From NCBI RefSeq assembly GCF_900218065.1, contig NZ_OBMU01000001.1, forward strand, positions 124,001-188,000: a stretch of DNA of 64,000 bases, given 5' to 3'. Position 1 is the stretch's first letter, and every line of letters begins with the position of its first letter. Source of the stretch: Novosphingobium sp. Chol11 (GTDB lineage: Bacteria > Pseudomonadota > Alphaproteobacteria > Sphingomonadales > Sphingomonadaceae). Shown piece after piece: positions 28,748 to 37,490 of this stretch. The translations under genes and the position numbers were made by a program. The notes under the pieces are model-generated. The model saw nothing but the letters and a program-made list of their open reading frames with translations, was not told where the DNA came from and made no database searches.

Positions 28748-28980
28748 AAGAAGCCCTTCGTGAAACTTGCCACGATGTAATGTTGCATAAAAGCAACACA
28801 AGAGGCGCTACGCAAATATCCTTGCCATCAGTCAAAAATCCACCACGAACCCGTTTGCTCCAACGCGGACCGCCATCGCCAGGTAGGCGATGCCTGTTGC
28901 GCCGTGGACCTGCGCCGCTATGTTGCTGCAATCCTTGGCCGGTTCTGCGGCTATGACCCCGACCTTGATGAGGGCGCTTC

Positions 28981-31848
28981 ATGAGATTCTTCCCCCGTCC
29001 GTTGACGCTCGGCCTTTTCTCCTTGGCTGTCACGGCCATGGCAGTTCCGGTCCCGGCCATGTCGGCTGCTCCGGCGAAAACGGATGCAGCGGCACCCGCA
29101 GCGCTTTCCAGCTTGGTCGCAGCCGTGAATATTCCCTATGAGCAGTTCACGCTGAAGAATGGCCTTCGCGTGATCGTTCATACCGACCGGAAAGCGCCCG
29201 TCGTCGCCGTGTCGGTCTGGTATCATGTGGGTTCGCGCTTTGAACCGGCAGGCAAGACCGGCTTTGCCCATTTGTTCGAACATCTGATGTTCTACGGCTC
29301 CGAAAATGCGGACGGCCCTTTCTTCGGGCGTCTGGAGGATATCGGCGCGACCGATTGGAACGGGACGACCTGGTTCGACCGCACCAATTATTTCGAAACG
29401 GTCCCGACCGGTGCGCTCGACCGCGCGCTGTTTCTTGAAGCCGACCGCATGGGCCATCTGCTCGGCGCGGTAACGCAGGCGAAGTTGGATACGCAGCGCG
29501 GCGTCGTTCAGAATGAAAAGCGCATGGGCGAAAACCAGCCCTACGGCCTTGTCGAATATGCGCAACTTGCCGCCATGTTGCCGGAGGGGCATCCCTATCG
29601 TCACTCGACCATCGGTTCGATGGCTGACCTGAACGCGGCCAGCCTGGCGGACGTGCAGAACTGGTTCAAAACCCATTATGGGCCCAACAACGCCGTTCTT
29701 GTGCTTGCTGGCGACATTGATGTGGCGACGGCAAAGGCAAAGGTGGAGAAATGGTTTGGAGCCATTCCATCCGGCCCAGTTCCAAAGGATGTGGATGCGA
29801 CCGTCCCAACCTTGCCGCGAGACGCTGAAAAGCTGATGCACGACAATGTCGCGGCGACCCGGCTCTATCGCAACTGGATCGTGCCCGGCGTCAATTCCGC
29901 CGACCTGCCACAGCTGGATCTCGCGATGGCGGTGTTTGGCGGGCTTAAATCATCGCGGCTCGATAATATCCTGGTCCGCGGCGAAAAAGTCGCCGTAGGC
30001 GTGAGCGCAAGCATCCAGCCTTTTGAAAAGCTGAGCATCGCCGAAATTACCGTCGATGTGAAACCGGGGCAGGATGCTGCGGCCGTGGGCAGGCGGCTCG
30101 ACCAGTTGCTGGCTGACTATCTTGCCAAGGGGCCGACCGCCGATGAGGTGCAACGCGCGGCCACCCGTCAGCTTTCCGGCACGATCGGCGGTCTTGAGAA
30201 AGTTGGCGGATTCAGCGGCAAGGCTGTGACTCTGGCGGAAGGCGCCGTTTATTCCGGCGATCCGGGGAAATATAAGAAGGACCTTGTGCTCTATGCTGCG
30301 GCAACACCACAGTCCGTCGGTGCGGCTGCCCAGAAATGGCTGGGGCGGCCAGTGTTCCGCCTGACCGTCGCGCCGGGTGAGCGCTCGGCTGAAGATAATG
30401 CGCTTGCGGGCAACGCGACCCATCGCCCTGCCTTCTTCCGGGACCCGAAGAAGCCCGCCCCCTCCGCTGGCACGCCGCCGCCAACCAAGGTCCCTGAACC
30501 TGCCATTGAGCCAGTCAAGGACCTGGAGTTTCCAGAGGTGGAGCATGCCACCTTGAAGAATGGGATTCCCATCCTGTTCGCGCGCCGGGCGACCGTGCCG
30601 GTGGTCCGAGTATCGGTTGCGTTCGACGCGGGTAATGCCGCCGATGACAAGGCAAAGCTAGGCACGGCCGGATTGGTGACTGCCTTGCTCGACGAGGGGA
30701 CCAGGAGCCGTAACTCGATCCAGATCGCCGAGGAGCAGGAGAGGCTGGGCGCATCGATAAGCGCGGGCAACGGCATGGATACGACCAATGTCGGCCTCTA
30801 TGCGTTGAAGCCAAATCTGGACGCGTCGCTCGAACTGCTGGCGGACGTGATCCGCAATCCCGCTTTCGATCCGAAAGAGGTGGAGCGTCTGCGCGGTCAA
30901 GTGCTGACGCGGATCGCTGCTGAAAAGACCGAGCCCATGCCGATCGCGCAGCGCCTGCTGCCGCCGCTCCTCTATGGGCAGGCGCACCCCTATGGCATCC
31001 CGTTCACGGGATCGGGGACGGAAAGCGGCGTCAAGGCGGTGACGCGGGCGGACTTGGCCGCCTTCCACGGCAAATGGCTACGGCCCGACAATGCGACCAT
31101 TTTCGTAACGGGCGACACGACATTGGCCGAGATCCTGCCGCTGCTGGAGAAGCGCTTCGGCGACTGGAAATCTCCGCAGGGAGAGAGAGGCAGCAAGCTG
31201 TTTCGCATGGACAGGATGATGCGGCCAGCACGGATCATCTTGGTCGACAAGCCGCAAAGCCCCCAGTCTCTGATCCTGGCCGGACTGCTCACGGGCAAGC
31301 GCGGGACCGACAATCCGCTGACCCTGCTGACCGCCAATGAGGTGCTTGGCGGCAGTTCGACATCCCGTCTGATCATGGATCTGCGCGAAACCAAGGGGTG
31401 GGCCTATTCCGCCGGCACCAGCATGCCGGGGGTCAAGGAAACGATCCCGCTGCTCGTCTATGCGCCGGTGCAAACCGACAAGACTGGCGATTCGATCATT
31501 GCCGCGCGCAAGGACATCGCCGAATTTCTGACGAGCAAGGGCACGACGGCCGCCGAACGGAACCAGACGATCAACAGCCAGATCCTGTCTCTGCCGGGCA
31601 GCTTCGAAACCTCATCCGACCTGCTGGGCGCGATGATGCGCAATTGGCTGCTGGGGCGGCCTGATGATTTTTATGAAAAGCTGCCGGGGATATATCGGGC
31701 GATGACGCCCGTTGACCTGGACAAGGCGGCGCGTGAGGCGATCGATCCTGATCGGCTGATCTGGGTGGTGGTAGGTGACGCGAAACTGGTGCGGCCGCAG
31801 CTTGACGCTGTCGGGCTGCCGGTCGAGACGGGCACGCTCGCGGATTGA
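28981..31848 (+). CDS. M16-family zinc peptidase, two-domain periplasmic
   Basis: A 955-residue exported protein with a signal peptide (LTLGLFSLAVTAMAVPVPAMSAAP). The N-terminal M16 domain has the inverted zinc motif HLFEH (His97, Glu100, His101) and the downstream Glu in RGVVQNEKR, so it should be active. A second M16-like half begins around residue 510 (VEHATLKNGIPILFARR) and lacks HxxEH, the usual inactive partner. The halves are joined by a Pro-rich linker (APSAGTPPPTKVPEPAIEP). Such pitrilysin-like enzymes degrade peptides in the periplasm. A 179 bp spacer separates it from divergent clpB. Confidence 0.93.
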   Translation: MRFFPRPLTLGLFSLAVTAMAVPVPAMSAAPAKTDAAAPAALSSLVAAVNIPYEQFTLKNGLRVIVHTDRKAPVVAVSVWYHVGSRFEPAGKTGFAHLFEHLMFYGSENADGPFFGRLEDIGATDWNGTTWFDRTNYFETVPTGALDRALFLEADRMGHLLGAVTQAKLDTQRGVVQNEKRMGENQPYGLVEYAQLAAMLPEGHPYRHSTIGSMADLNAASLADVQNWFKTHYGPNNAVLVLAGDIDVATAKAKVEKWFGAIPSGPVPKDVDATVPTLPRDAEKLMHDNVAATRLYRNWIVPGVNSADLPQLDLAMAVFGGLKSSRLDNILVRGEKVAVGVSASIQPFEKLSIAEITVDVKPGQDAAAVGRRLDQLLADYLAKGPTADEVQRAATRQLSGTIGGLEKVGGFSGKAVTLAEGAVYSGDPGKYKKDLVLYAAATPQSVGAAAQKWLGRPVFRLTVAPGERSAEDNALAGNATHRPAFFRDPKKPAPSAGTPPPTKVPEPAIEPVKDLEFPEVEHATLKNGIPILFARRATVPVVRVSVAFDAGNAADDKAKLGTAGLVTALLDEGTRSRNSIQIAEEQERLGASISAGNGMDTTNVGLYALKPNLDASLELLADVIRNPAFDPKEVERLRGQVLTRIAAEKTEPMPIAQRLLPPLLYGQAHPYGIPFTGSGTESGVKAVTRADLAAFHGKWLRPDNATIFVTGDTTLAEILPLLEKRFGDWKSPQGERGSKLFRMDRMMRPARIILVDKPQSPQSLILAGLLTGKRGTDNPLTLLTANEVLGGSSTSRLIMDLRETKGWAYSAGTSMPGVKETIPLLVYAPVQTDKTGDSIIAARKDIAEFLTSKGTTAAERNQTINSQILSLPGSFETSSDLLGAMMRNWLLGRPDDFYEKLPGIYRAMTPVDLDKAAREAIDPDRLIWVVVGDAKLVRPQLDAVGLPVETGTLAD

Positions 31849-31869
31849 GGGTTGATAAGGAGAATGAAG

Positions 31870-32172
31870 ATGGCAGGTGTCGACGGAGCTTATGATTGCG
31901 TGGCGAAAACGCCGCTGGGTGAGCAGAAGGGCGTGCTGACCGTCATCAGCTCGGGCGACAGCTTTCACGGGACCTTCGCGGGCATGATGGGATCGCTGGA
32001 TGTTGCCGAGGGCAAGGTTCAGGGGAACAAGCTCAGCTGGAAGATGAACATGACCATGCCGATGCCGATCACGATGGATTGTGAGGCGGAAGTCAGCGGA
32101 GACAGCATCAACGGGACGATGCAGTTGGGTGCGTTTGGGGCGGCTGGTTTTTCCGGGACGCGGCGGGTTTGA
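31870..32172 (+). CDS. Small conserved-type hypothetical protein
   Basis: A 100-residue protein I do not recognise. It begins MAGVDGAYDCVAKTPLGEQKGVLTVIS and is a run of short beta-strands with many Gly, Ser and Met residues (GTFAGMMGSLDV, KMNMTMPMPITMDCEAEVSGDSINGTMQLG, ending FSGTRRV), which suggests a small beta-barrel or lipocalin-like sheet. There is no signal peptide or membrane helix. ATG 31870 is chosen because AAGGAG lies 7 nt upstream; ATG 31864 is too close to it. It follows the M16 peptidase by 21 bp and is closed by a terminator, so the two probably share a transcript. Confidence 0.7.
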   Translation: MAGVDGAYDCVAKTPLGEQKGVLTVISSGDSFHGTFAGMMGSLDVAEGKVQGNKLSWKMNMTMPMPITMDCEAEVSGDSINGTMQLGAFGAAGFSGTRRV

Positions 32173-32180
32173 GCCACGGA

Positions 32181-32209
32181 TTCCGGGAGTTTTGAAGCTC
32201 CCGGAATTT
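32181..32209 (+). terminator. Intrinsic terminator after the M16 peptidase operon
   Basis: A 9 bp stem TTCCGGGAG/CTCCCGGAA with an 8-nt loop is followed by TTTAAA. It ends the peptidase and small-protein unit before marR. Confidence 0.7.
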
Positions 32210-32248
32210 AAATGCATTAATGAAGTGGCGGATTAACGGGGTGCAGAC

Positions 32249-32277
32249 TTGAACAGGGGTATTAGTTAGCTATCTAA
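32249..32277 (+). promoter_or_regulatory. marR promoter with overlapping palindromic operator
   Basis: A -35-like TTGAAC (32249-32254) and a -10-like TATCTA (32271-32276) are 16 bp apart. A 16 bp near-perfect palindrome, TTAGTTAGCTATCTAA (32262-32277, 14 of 16 positions symmetric), covers the -10 region and ends 5 bp before the marR ATG. MarR-family repressors usually bind 16-20 bp palindromes of this kind, so this is a probable autoregulatory operator for the efflux operon. The transcript would have almost no leader. Confidence 0.6.
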
Positions 32278-32282
32278 GCGCC

Positions 32283-32732
32283 ATGTCGAGATCGGAAATG
32301 AAGCGGGTGCTGGCGCACAAAATGCCGCAGGTGGCGCGCAACTGGCGCATGTTGGCGGATGAGGCGCTGGCGGAGTTTCGTGTGTCAAACAGCGCGGGCT
32401 GGTGCCTGGTGCATCTGTCCAGGATGGAGCCGGAGGCGCGGCAGGCGGACCTGGCTGAACAGTTGGGGATTACCCAACCGTCGCTGGTACGTACGCTCGA
32501 TCAGTTGGAGGCGATGTCCTTGGTAGAGCGGGTGCCCAACCCCGACGACAAGCGATCGAACCGTATTGCCCTCACTCCTGCGGGCAAGGAACTGGCGGGC
32601 CGGATCGAAGAACGGCTCGACAATCTGCGCCGCGAACTGCTCGACGGCGTGCCGGACGCCGCGATCGAGATCACCGTAAACCTCATGGAGCTGCTCGGCC
32701 GCCGCATCGCCGAGCGCCGCCAACAGGCATGA
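32283..32732 (+). CDS. MarR-family transcriptional regulator of an efflux operon
   Basis: A 149-residue winged-helix regulator. The recognition helix region is RQADLAEQLGITQPSLVRTLDQLEAMSLVERV, and the wing is PNPDDKRSNRIALTPAGKEL, both diagnostic of MarR/SlyA proteins; the flanking helices form the dimer interface. It is the first gene of a five-gene operon with ATGA overlap to the transporter, which suggests that it represses the pump and is released by a phenolic or other aromatic ligand. The ligand is inference from family and neighbours. Confidence 0.92.
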   Translation: MSRSEMKRVLAHKMPQVARNWRMLADEALAEFRVSNSAGWCLVHLSRMEPEARQADLAEQLGITQPSLVRTLDQLEAMSLVERVPNPDDKRSNRIALTPAGKELAGRIEERLDNLRRELLDGVPDAAIEITVNLMELLGRRIAERRQQA

Positions 32733-34780
32733 GCGCGCGCTTCGGCTGGCCCGCGGCGCTTTTTTCCCTGAAATGTTTCGGGGCCAGCATGTTGGCCTTG
32801 TTCGTTGCACTCAGCATCGGGCTGGAGCGGCCCTATTGGGCGTTCCTGACATCCTATATCGTGGCCCAGCCCATGGCGGGCGCCGTGGTCTCGAAGGGAT
32901 TGTTCCGGGTGATCGGCACCATGGCCGGCGGCGCGTTCGCGGTCGCGATCGTGCCGCCGCTCGTCAACGCGCCGGAACTGCTGTCGCTGGCGATGGCGTC
33001 GTGGCTGGCGCTCTGCGTCTTCGTGTCGCTGCTCGACCGCACCCCGCGGGCCTATATGTTCGTTCTGGCGGGTTATACCGCCTGCCTCATCGTCTTTCCC
33101 AGCGTCGATGTGCCGGATACGATCTTCACCGTGGCGAGCCTGCGCGTGCAGGAGATCATGATCGGCATCGCCAGCGCGAGCCTGGTGCATAGCGTCATAT
33201 TTCCCGGATCGGTCAGCAACGTCCTGCTCGCGCGGGTGAAGGCGATGCTGGCCGATGCCGAGCGATGGTCGCATGACGCCATCGCCATCCATCCCGTCGA
33301 GGGGCTGGAGGATGAGCGGCGCAGGCTGGCGCAGGACATCAGCGAACTGCACCAGCTGTCGATCCACTTGCCGTTCGACACGTCGCGCCTTGCGCCGCGC
33401 GTGCGGACAGTGCGCGCCTTGCAGGATGAACTGGCCCAATTGCTGCCCCTTGGCGCGGCGGTCGAGGACAGGCTGGCGGCGCTGAAAAGCGCGAGCGGCG
33501 GCGTGGTGCCGCCCGAAACGCAGGCGCTGATCGCCGATGTGCGGGATTGGCTCGCCGCGCCGGGCGAGGACCGGCCCGAGCGCAGCGCGGCGGCGCAGGC
33601 GCTGATCGACCGTTGCGCCGCGATGGAACCGGCGGCCCGGCGCGACATGGATTGGGGCGAGATGATGCGGATGAGCCTGTTCGCGCGGCTCGCCACGCTG
33701 ATCGCCGCGCATCGCGACTGCCGGGACCTGTATGAACAGATGGCCGTCCACAGCCGGGAACCGGTGACGCCCCGCGTGGCCGAACTGTTGGAGGGAAGGC
33801 GCAGCCGTGAGCTGCACAGGGACGTGGCCGGTGCCGCGCGAGGCGCGTTCGGCGCCTTCGTCACCATCATCACCGGCTGCGCGCTGTGGATCGGCAGCGG
33901 CTGGACCGACGGCAGCACGGCGGTCATGCTGGCGGGCGTTTTCCTGGCGCTGTTCGCCGGGTCGGACAATCCCGCCGCGCCGATCAAGGGTTTCATGATG
34001 GGCACCCTGATCGCCTCTGCACTGGCGGCGGTCTATGGCTATGCGATCCTGCCCCGGCTGGACGGCTTTCCGATGCTGGCCGCCGCCTTCGCGCCGATGC
34101 TGCTGGCGCTCGGCGCAATGCTGGCATCGCCGCGCTTTTCCGGTATCGCCCTGCCGGTGCTGCTCGGGCTCGGGAGTCCCGCGCTGATCGCCGATCGCTA
34201 TGTCGGCGAGTTCGCGGCGTTCCTGAATGGCACGATCGCGCAGCTGGTAGGGGTCTGGTTCGCGATCATCATGGCCGGGCTGTTGCAGTCGGCGGGGGTC
34301 GAAAATGCCATCCGGCGAACGATCCGCGCCACATGGACCGACCTGGCCACGCGCAGCACGATGATGACCACGCCCGATGTGCGCGGCTGGGTAAACCGGA
34401 TGCTCGACCGCATCGCTCTGCTGGCGCCACGGCTGGCGACCGCGCGGCGGGACGGAGGCGACCTGCTGTTCCATGCGCTGCGGGATCTGCGCACCGGCGT
34501 CGCCATCGGCGAATTGCGGCAATTGCGGCTGACATTGCCGGCGCAAGAGGGGCAGCCGCTGGCGGAGGTGCTGTCGGGCGTCGCCCGCCATTATCGCGGG
34601 CTGGACCCGGACGCGCCACAGCCTGCCGAACCGGCGCTGCTGACCGGGATTGACCATGCCGTGGACGCGTTGTCGGACAATGAGAGCGCGGCGGTGCGCA
34701 GGCAAGGCGTGCTGGCGCTCGTCAGCCTGAGGCGGAACCTGTTTCCAGAAGGGCCACCCTATCGGAGGATGGCGGCATGA
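32729..34780 (+). CDS. aaeB: AaeB-like FUSC inner-membrane exporter
   Basis: The 683-residue FUSC-family protein is the membrane component of an aromatic-acid type efflux pump. Two blocks of about five membrane helices (residues 10-165 and 365-530) surround a cytoplasmic helical region, and a second soluble domain forms the C-terminus, as in E. coli AaeB. Family features include LERPYWAFLTSYIVAQP near the N-terminus and the repeated block starting RGAFGAFVTIITGCALWIGSGW. It overlaps marR and DUF1656 by 4 bp each. The pump assignment is supported by the neighbouring adaptor and outer-membrane genes; the natural substrate is unknown. Confidence 0.9.
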   Translation: MSARFGWPAALFSLKCFGASMLALFVALSIGLERPYWAFLTSYIVAQPMAGAVVSKGLFRVIGTMAGGAFAVAIVPPLVNAPELLSLAMASWLALCVFVSLLDRTPRAYMFVLAGYTACLIVFPSVDVPDTIFTVASLRVQEIMIGIASASLVHSVIFPGSVSNVLLARVKAMLADAERWSHDAIAIHPVEGLEDERRRLAQDISELHQLSIHLPFDTSRLAPRVRTVRALQDELAQLLPLGAAVEDRLAALKSASGGVVPPETQALIADVRDWLAAPGEDRPERSAAAQALIDRCAAMEPAARRDMDWGEMMRMSLFARLATLIAAHRDCRDLYEQMAVHSREPVTPRVAELLEGRRSRELHRDVAGAARGAFGAFVTIITGCALWIGSGWTDGSTAVMLAGVFLALFAGSDNPAAPIKGFMMGTLIASALAAVYGYAILPRLDGFPMLAAAFAPMLLALGAMLASPRFSGIALPVLLGLGSPALIADRYVGEFAAFLNGTIAQLVGVWFAIIMAGLLQSAGVENAIRRTIRATWTDLATRSTMMTTPDVRGWVNRMLDRIALLAPRLATARRDGGDLLFHALRDLRTGVAIGELRQLRLTLPAQEGQPLAEVLSGVARHYRGLDPDAPQPAEPALLTGIDHAVDALSDNESAAVRRQGVLALVSLRRNLFPEGPPYRRMAA

Positions 34781-34992
34781 CAGGCGAGATCGCCCTGGGT
34801 GGGGTGTTCATGCCGACCCTGCTGCTGCTGGGCGTGATGGCGCTGGTCATCAGCTGGGGCGTCACGCGGCTGATAGGCGCCTTCGGGCTCTACCGTTTCC
34901 TTGCCTATCGGGCGATCGTCGACCTCAGCATCTTCGTCCTGGTGCTGGGCGGCCTTAGCCTCCTTCTCCCCTTCCTTGGGATTCGTCCATGA
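34777..34992 (+). CDS. aaeX: DUF1656 small membrane protein (AaeX-like)
   Basis: A 71-residue protein with two membrane helices (TLLLLGVMALVISWGVTRL and LSIFVLVLGGLSLLLPFLG) and the DUF1656 start pattern GEIALGGVFMPTLL. AaeX-like proteins accompany AaeA/AaeB pumps in many Proteobacteria; their contribution to transport is not established. ATGA overlaps tie it to both neighbours. Confidence 0.88.
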   Translation: MTGEIALGGVFMPTLLLLGVMALVISWGVTRLIGAFGLYRFLAYRAIVDLSIFVLVLGGLSLLLPFLGIRP

Positions 34993-35888
34993 ACCGTCTG
35001 TCGAGCGGGCTGGCGCGCAGCGCCGCCACCATCATCATCGTCGCCCTGGCTGTCATCGCCGCCATCGCCATGTGGAACCATTATGAGCGAAGCCCGTGGA
35101 CGCGCGACGGGCGGGTGCGCGCCGATGTGGTGCGGGTGACGCCGGACATTGGCGGGCTGGTCACGTCCGTCGCGGTGCGGGACAATCAGGAAGTGAAGGC
35201 GGGCGATCTGCTGTTCGTGATCGATCGGCCCCGCTATGCACTCGCGTTGCAACAGGCCGATGCGCAGGTAGCGAGCGCAAGGGCGACGCTGGGGCAGGCG
35301 CGGCGGGAGGCGAAGCGCGATCTGGCGCTGGGCGATCTGGTGGCGGCGGAGGCGCATGAGCAGAATGTCGCGCGGGTTGCCACGGCTGACGCGGCGCTTG
35401 CGCAGGCGATGAGCAGCCGCGATGCCGCCGCGCTCAATCTGAAACGCACTCAGGTGACGGCATCGGTAAACGGCGTTGTGACCAACCTCGACCTGCATGT
35501 CGGCGACTATGTGGCGGCGGGCAAGCAGGCCATGGCGCTGGTGGATCGCGACAGTTTGCGGGTGGAGGGCTATTTCGAGGAGACCAAGCTGCCGCTGGTG
35601 TGCGTCGGCGCGCCGGTGACAGTTCGGCTGATGGGCGAAGCGGCGGACCTGCATGGGCGGGTGGAGAGCATCGCCTATGGCATCAACGACACGACGCGCA
35701 GTGATTCGGGCAATTTGCTGCCGACGGTGCAGCCGACCTTTTCCTGGGTGCGGTTGGCGCAGCGCATTCCGGTGCGGGTGAAGCTCGACAAGGTGCCGGC
35801 CAGCGTGCGCCTGATCGCTGGGCGTACGGCGACGGTGACGGTGGAACCCGTGGAGAAGGATCGGGCGGGGAGCTGCCGCCATGCGTGA
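34989..35888 (+). CDS. aaeA: HlyD-family periplasmic adaptor of the efflux pump (AaeA-like)
   Basis: A 299-residue membrane-fusion protein. It has one N-terminal membrane helix (TIIIVALAVIAAIAMW); a first lipoyl half with VRADVVRVTPDIGGLVTSVAVRDNQEVKAGDLLFVID; a short alpha-hairpin (YALALQQADAQVASARATLGQARREAKRDL); a second lipoyl half with TQVTASVNGVVTNLDLHVGDYVAAG; and a beta-barrel. It links the FUSC exporter to the outer-membrane factor. It overlaps the next gene by 8 bp. Confidence 0.92.
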   Translation: MNRLSSGLARSAATIIIVALAVIAAIAMWNHYERSPWTRDGRVRADVVRVTPDIGGLVTSVAVRDNQEVKAGDLLFVIDRPRYALALQQADAQVASARATLGQARREAKRDLALGDLVAAEAHEQNVARVATADAALAQAMSSRDAAALNLKRTQVTASVNGVVTNLDLHVGDYVAAGKQAMALVDRDSLRVEGYFEETKLPLVCVGAPVTVRLMGEAADLHGRVESIAYGINDTTRSDSGNLLPTVQPTFSWVRLAQRIPVRVKLDKVPASVRLIAGRTATVTVEPVEKDRAGSCRHA

Positions 35889-37419
35889 GGGCGATATCAG
35901 TAATTCATACTCATCTGCGTTCGGGCTTTTTGAACGAGCCGCTCATCTCGTGCGAATGTCGAAGCGCTTCTTTTACCTGACGGGAAGGAAGACCCCTCGA
36001 CAAGCTCAGGGCGAACGGGGGAGAGGGGGTGTCTGGCCACTCGGGGCGGCTTTGGCGCTCACCGCTTGTTCGACCGCTGGCCCCGATTATCGCCCGCCCG
36101 AACATGACGTCGCCACGGCTCCAGCGGCGCAAGGGAGCTTCCAGTCCGCGCAAGGGACCGTGTTCAGCAATGCCGATCTGCCCGATCACTGGTGGCGGCT
36201 TTACAATGATCCGCAGCTGGATGGTCTGGTCGAGCAGGCGCTGATCGCCAATGCCGACCTTCGCCGGGCCGAAGCGAATGTGAATGCAGCCCATGCCGTG
36301 TTGCGCGAGGCGGAAGCCGGGCGGTCGGTCAGCACGGCGTTGAGCGGCGGCGCGACGCTGGCGCGGCCTTCGGGAACGGCTGAAAGTCTGCCGGGTGTCG
36401 TGGGCTATGACCTGGGGCTGAGCGCGTCCTATCCGCTCGACCTCAACGGTCGGATCAGGCGGGCGATCGAAGCGAGCACGACTGACCTGGAGGCGATGGT
36501 GGCGGCGCGCGACTATTTGCGGGTGAGCGTCGCGGCGGCGACGGCGCGCGCCTATGCGCAGGTGTGCGCGGCCAATTATTCGCTGGCCGTCAACCGGCAG
36601 GTGGTCGGCCTGCAGCGGCAGACGCTGGACGCGACGGGTCGGCTGTTCCGGGGTGGACGGGGAACGGCGTTCGACGTCAGCCGCGCGCAGGCGGCGGTGG
36701 AAGCAAGCGCGGCGAACCTGCCCGCTTTCGAAGCGCAGCGGCAGGTGGGGCTTTATCTGCTGGCGGCATTGCTGGGGCGGCCGCCTGCCGACTACCCGCG
36801 TGAGGTGGAGGGCTGCGCTGCCCTGCCGGTGCTGGGCGGCGCTTTGCCGGTCGGCGATGGTGCGGGGCTGATCCGGCGGCGGCCCGACATCAGGCAGGCG
36901 GAGCGGACGATCGCGGGCGACACGGCGCGGCTGGGGGTCGCGATGGCGGACCTTTACCCGCAGGTGCGGATTGGTGGGTCGGTCGGCCTGTCCGGGCCGC
37001 TGGAAACTTTGGGGTCCGGCACTGCGCTGGGGATCAGCCTGGGGCCGATCCTCAGCTGGAGCTTTCCCAACCGTCCGGTGGTGCGGGCCAGGATCGCGCA
37101 GGCCGATGCGCGGGTGCAGGGCAGCATCGCCTCCTTCGACGCGGTCGTTCTGGAGGCGCTGCGGCAGGCTGAAACGGCGATGGAAACCTATCGGCGGGAT
37201 GCGCAGCAGGCGGCGGCGCTGGAACGGGCACGGACGAGCGCGGCGGTGTCGGCGGGGCAGGCGGGCAAGCTGTTCCGCTTCGGGCGCGGGGACTTCCTGT
37301 CGCTGCTCGACGCGCAACGGAGCCTGGCGAGCGCGGAAGCGGCGGCTGCTGCGGCGCGAGTGCAGTTGGTGCAGGATCAGGTGGCGGTATTTCTGGCGCT
37401 GGGTGGCGGCTGGAGGTGA
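35881..37419 (+). CDS. Outer-membrane efflux lipoprotein (NodT/TolC-like factor)
   Basis: A 512-residue outer-membrane channel of the RND factor type that completes the tripartite pump. The lipobox is LTAC (Cys63) followed by STAGPDYRPPE, the normal mature start of this family; the two OEP repeats follow, each with long Ala-rich helices. Odd feature: the annotated leader is 62 residues, and residues 38-46 (TPRQAQGER) are the translation of a Family A repeat. ATG 35881 overlaps the adaptor stop, so this start is likely genuine and the repeat has been inserted between start and signal peptide. A start at ATG 35956 (MSKRFFYL) would still include the repeat. Confidence 0.88.
   Translation: MREGDISNSYSSAFGLFERAAHLVRMSKRFFYLTGRKTPRQAQGERGRGGVWPLGAALALTACSTAGPDYRPPEHDVATAPAAQGSFQSAQGTVFSNADLPDHWWRLYNDPQLDGLVEQALIANADLRRAEANVNAAHAVLREAEAGRSVSTALSGGATLARPSGTAESLPGVVGYDLGLSASYPLDLNGRIRRAIEASTTDLEAMVAARDYLRVSVAAATARAYAQVCAANYSLAVNRQVVGLQRQTLDATGRLFRGGRGTAFDVSRAQAAVEASAANLPAFEAQRQVGLYLLAALLGRPPADYPREVEGCAALPVLGGALPVGDGAGLIRRRPDIRQAERTIAGDTARLGVAMADLYPQVRIGGSVGLSGPLETLGSGTALGISLGPILSWSFPNRPVVRARIAQADARVQGSIASFDAVVLEALRQAETAMETYRRDAQQAAALERARTSAAVSAGQAGKLFRFGRGDFLSLLDAQRSLASAEAAAAAARVQLVQDQVAVFLALGGGWR
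35994..36018. repeat. Family A palindromic repeat inside a leader-encoding region
   Basis: One copy reading TCGACAAGCTCAGGGCGAAC, in frame in the outer-membrane factor gene. The preceding 35950-35970 region has a degenerate inverted partner (TGTCGAAGCGCTTC). Confidence 0.8.
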
Positions 37420-37429
37420 GGGGCATGAA

Positions 37430-37461
37430 AAAGCCCGCCGATGCTGTGACCGGCGGGCTTT
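37430..37461. terminator. Terminator between the efflux operon and pal
   Basis: Perfect 11 bp stem AAAGCCCGCCG/CGGCGGGCTTT with a 10-nt loop. On the minus strand the stem runs into five Ts, making it a strong intrinsic terminator for the Tol-Pal operon. On the plus strand it can serve the efflux operon. Confidence 0.85.
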
Positions 37462-37490
37462 CCCGTAGCTGTTGGAGGGAACCGAAGGCC

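Noticed and set aside
28770..28805. CTTG-type heat-shock (sigma-32) promoter for clpB
   Set aside because: CTTGTG and a CAACATTA-like -10 are present on the minus strand but match the consensus too weakly to list as a feature; start mapping would decide.
32501..34705. A 734-codon minus-strand frame opposite aaeB
   Set aside because: His/Arg/Gln-rich shadow of the transporter gene with no recognisable domain.
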